Of a DNA stretch of 64,000 bases, positions 62,368 to 64,000 are shown piece after piece. This DNA is from Capilliphycus robustus (lineage in GTDB: Bacteria; Cyanobacteriota; Cyanobacteriia; Cyanobacteriales; Microcoleaceae). The DNA lies in assembly GCF_034932365.1 (NCBI RefSeq), contig NZ_JAYGHR010000062.1:124001-188000 (forward strand). The letters are read 5' to 3'. The translations under genes were made by a program, and so were the position numbers. The stretch's first letter is position 1. Each line of letters starts with the position of its first letter. The notes under the pieces were generated by a model that saw only the letters and a program-made list of their open reading frames with translations, was not told the origin of the DNA and made no database searches.

Positions 62368-62432
62368 CTGTAGTGTGCGTCAGATTTTCAAGTCAATAAT
62401 CTAATCACGGGGTTAATTGTTTAATGTACCCG
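62368..62432. repeat. 65-bp direct repeat, copy 1
   Basis: The sequence begins CTGTAGTGTGCGTCAGATTT and ends with AATTGTTTAATGTACC. A second copy lies 99 bp downstream. Confidence 0.75.
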
Positions 62433-62466
62433 ACGGACGAAAATATCATAATCTTCAAGAAGAATT

Positions 62467-62531
62467 CTGTAGGGTGCATCAGATTTTCAAGTTAATGATC
62501 TAATCACGGGGTTAATTGTCTGATGTACTCT
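62467..62531. repeat. 65-bp direct repeat, copy 2
   Basis: This copy matches copy 1 with a few changes, and its ends (GTGCATCAGA and TCTGATGTAC) are inverted relative to each other. Confidence 0.75.
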
Positions 62532-62558
62532 AGGACTCGAACAGATGATATAGTTTAT

Positions 62559-62592
62559 ACTGTATACAGTATTCAAGTGTATACAGTATTCA
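62559..62592 (+). promoter_or_regulatory. Likely autoregulatory operator of the RelBE-like operon
   Basis: Two TGTATACAGTATTCA copies start at 62561 and 62578 (17-bp period); the first includes the palindrome ACTGTATACAGT (62559-62570). They lie just upstream of the antitoxin start, where toxin-antitoxin complexes usually bind. Confidence 0.65.
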
Positions 62593-62608
62593 CCGAAGGA
62601 CAGCGTTA

Positions 62609-62821
62609 ATGGAAATTCAGGAACTTAAAGCTTTAATTAAAGAGAGTGTGCGGGAAGTTTTACGAGAAGAAAGACTATTACTTTCTCAGACTTTGATTCC
62701 CTACGTCAGTGAAAAAGAACAAAAAGAACTAGATGAAATGTTTGGTTCACCGTCTGACTATGAAGATGAAGAATCAGTTGATATGACAGATTGGGTGAAA
62801 CATGGGCATAAAATTTCGTAA
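62609..62821 (+). CDS. RelB-type antitoxin-like protein
   Basis: The 70-residue protein starts with a charged helix (MEIQELKALIKESVREVLRE) and has an acidic C-terminus (DYEDEESVDMTDWVKH) suited to neutralise a toxin. An AAGGA ribosome site precedes it. It overlaps the RelE-type gene by 20 bp, giving tight coupling. Confidence 0.75.
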   Translation: MEIQELKALIKESVREVLREERLLLSQTLIPYVSEKEQKELDEMFGSPSDYEDEESVDMTDWVKHGHKIS

Positions 62822-63083
62822 GAACGCGATTAAATTTTTAGAAAAGGCAAATCTTGAAGACTCGGCGAAAATCGGAGAAAAACTCAATCAAATCCTGACT
62901 TTTGTTGAGGAACAGGGGATTATTCCTTTTACAGAACTTGACATCAAAAAAATGAGGGGAAATTGGGAAGGATTTTATCGACTGCGTATTGGTAAAATTA
63001 GAATTGTCTTTCTAGTCGATATTGATTCTGCTGAAATTGAAATTTACACAATTGGGACAAGAGGAGATATCTATAAAAAGTGA
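62802..63083 (+). CDS. RelE/ParE-family toxin
   Basis: The 93-residue protein has the RelE fold: IKFRKNAIKFLEKANLEDSA helix, KKMRGNWEGFYRLRIGKIRI strand pair and IEIYTIGTRGDIYKK ending. It likely cleaves mRNA on ribosomes or acts on gyrase. It is complete in length. Confidence 0.85.
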   Translation: MGIKFRKNAIKFLEKANLEDSAKIGEKLNQILTFVEEQGIIPFTELDIKKMRGNWEGFYRLRIGKIRIVFLVDIDSAEIEIYTIGTRGDIYKK

Positions 63084-63295
63084 TGAATCATCATTATAGT
63101 ATTTTTATTCAATGGTCAGATGAAGACCAAAAATATGTAGTGAGTTTGCCCGAATTTGGCCCCTACGCTCATACACACGGAGAAACCTACGCAGAAGCAC
63201 TCAAGAATGCAGAAGAAGTTTTAGAACTTTTAATTGCAGAATACCAACAATTAGGAAGATCCCTTCCAAAACCTTTAACAGTGGTTTCTTCTTAA
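63083..63295 (+). CDS. HicB-like antitoxin without HicA
   Basis: The 70-residue protein (YSIFIQWSDEDQKYVVSLPE, then FGPYAHTHGETYAEALKNAE) is HicB-like and starts at the stop of the RelE-type gene (TGATG). No HicA partner follows, so it is a third, orphan component of the operon. Confidence 0.75.
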   Translation: MNHHYSIFIQWSDEDQKYVVSLPEFGPYAHTHGETYAEALKNAEEVLELLIAEYQQLGRSLPKPLTVVSS

Positions 63296-63495
63296 GTCAT
63301 TTCTCACTTTAAACCAGAATCATGCAAGCGTCTTGCTTGTTGAAATCTAGAAATCTATCGAAATTGATCGGGTTATCGGTGAAAAGGTTGACGAAAATAT
63401 CATAATATTAGATAGTAGATAGAGGTTAGCTTGGATAAACACGTTCACCCTTCACCTGAGTAACTGCCAACAAACACCTGATCAATTATAAATCG

Positions 63496-64000
63496 ATGAC
63501 CACAGAACAACCCCTCGGTTCCGTTATTCAAGGTTCCCTCACCAAAGGCTTAGAAGTTCGACTCAATGCTGATATCTCTGTCGAAGATATGAGAGTCGGG
63601 AAATTTTTAGTCGTGCGCGGTTTGCGATCGCATTTTTTCTGTCTCTTGACAGATGTTTCCTTGGGAACCAATAATCTGCGAATATTAGCCAATCCCCCGC
63701 AACCCAGTGATGATTTTTTGCAAGCCATTCTCGCAGGAAATAGCACCTATGGGACGATAGAATTAACCCCGATGTTAATGCTAAATCAGGCGGATGTACA
63801 ATCAGAAGAAATGCTTCGTCGCCAACTCGAACAACAACAAGACAATCAAAAGAATGGTCATTTAACCCTTGCTTCCTTTCAAACCAATACAAACAGCGAT
63901 ATTCAACTTCTCCCGGTAAAAACTATTCCCACTCATTTTTCCCAGGTTTATGAAGCCAGCGAACGCGATTTTAGGGTGATTTTTGGCTGGGAAGATGACC
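63496..64000 (+). CDS. HerA-like ATPase (N-terminal part, runs off the window)
   Basis: The frame from the ATG at 63496 is open to the window edge, giving 168 residues starting MTTEQPLGSVIQGSLTKGLE. The region fits the N-terminal HAS-barrel domain seen in cyanobacterial HerA/DUF87 ATPases; the ATPase core would lie beyond the window. Function (DNA translocation or processing) is by family only. Confidence 0.7.
   Translation, partial: MTTEQPLGSVIQGSLTKGLEVRLNADISVEDMRVGKFLVVRGLRSHFFCLLTDVSLGTNNLRILANPPQPSDDFLQAILAGNSTYGTIELTPMLMLNQADVQSEEMLRRQLEQQQDNQKNGHLTLASFQTNTNSDIQLLPVKTIPTHFSQVYEASERDFRVIFGWEDD

Larger units (their letters stand above)
62149..62608. other. Intergenic region with a 65-bp direct repeat and an operator
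   Basis: These 460 bp contain two copies of a 65-bp repeat (62368 and 62467) and the RelBE operator at 62559-62592. The part 62149-62367 shows no gene. Confidence 0.6.

Overview
The window is from a cyanobacterium, probably a filamentous Oscillatoriales type (inference). HIP1-type GCGATCGC octamers are scattered throughout. The gene content is typical of cyanobacteria: an MCE/MlaD-like protein with its ATPase, RibBA, a PetC-like Rieske protein, DUF3747, pentapeptide-repeat proteins, a HerA-like ATPase, a Zur-regulated zinc-uptake block and very large PAS/GAF histidine kinases. I saw no rRNA, tRNA or CRISPR array.

Layout. 0-10 kb: a partial gene, a DUF2330 protein, an RnfD/NqrB-like membrane protein, a patatin, an MtnX-like phosphatase, then a folate/pterin block (SDR, a divergent dihydropteroate-synthase-like protein, FolK, FolB, a truncated Nudix gene). 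A 259-bp deletion derivative of an IS200/IS605-type element lies at the 3' end of folK and supplies its stop codon. 10-24.6 kb: purH, a pentapeptide protein, WD40, CobW-type metallochaperone, hydrolase, a thrS remnant, znuA/znuCB with Zur boxes, tsaE, a YvcK-like protein and an Mla-like ATPase/MCE pair. 24.6-34 kb is a mobile-element island: an intact IscB with its upstream HEARO-type RNA, two intact TnpB elements (one inside a SOUL haem-binding gene) and a third TnpB broken by a 109-bp MITE. 34-42 kb: a PLD-like/pentapeptide fusion, MBL-fold protein, peptide deformylase, a family of short palindromic repeats, and aroF preceded by a complex leader. 42-56 kb: four signal-transduction proteins, ribBA and a pentapeptide protein. 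56-60.6 kb: a type ISP/IIG-like restriction-modification gene split in two by a 1.2-kb insert of toxin-antitoxin-like genes. 60.6-64 kb: two rhodaneses, a PetC-like Rieske protein, a RelBE-like operon and the start of a HerA-like ATPase.

Most notable. (1) Upstream of aroF (DAHP synthase) are two tandem leader-peptide attenuators. Each has a short ORF with seven Phe/Tyr/Trp codons, an intrinsic terminator and a complementary segment able to form a competing antiterminator. The AroF itself is a short form without the N-terminal regulatory domain. (2) The restriction-modification gene is cut between its methyltransferase and target-recognition parts by HicBA-, ParDE- and DUF4926-like genes. The cassette provides a Shine-Dalgarno sequence and overlapping start codon at its left edge, and both halves remain open. 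(3) Four RNA-guided nuclease loci (IscB plus three TnpB) lie within about 9.3 kb. There is also a solo derivative that has lost nearly all of tnpB but keeps both ends and the 3' part expected to encode the guide RNA.
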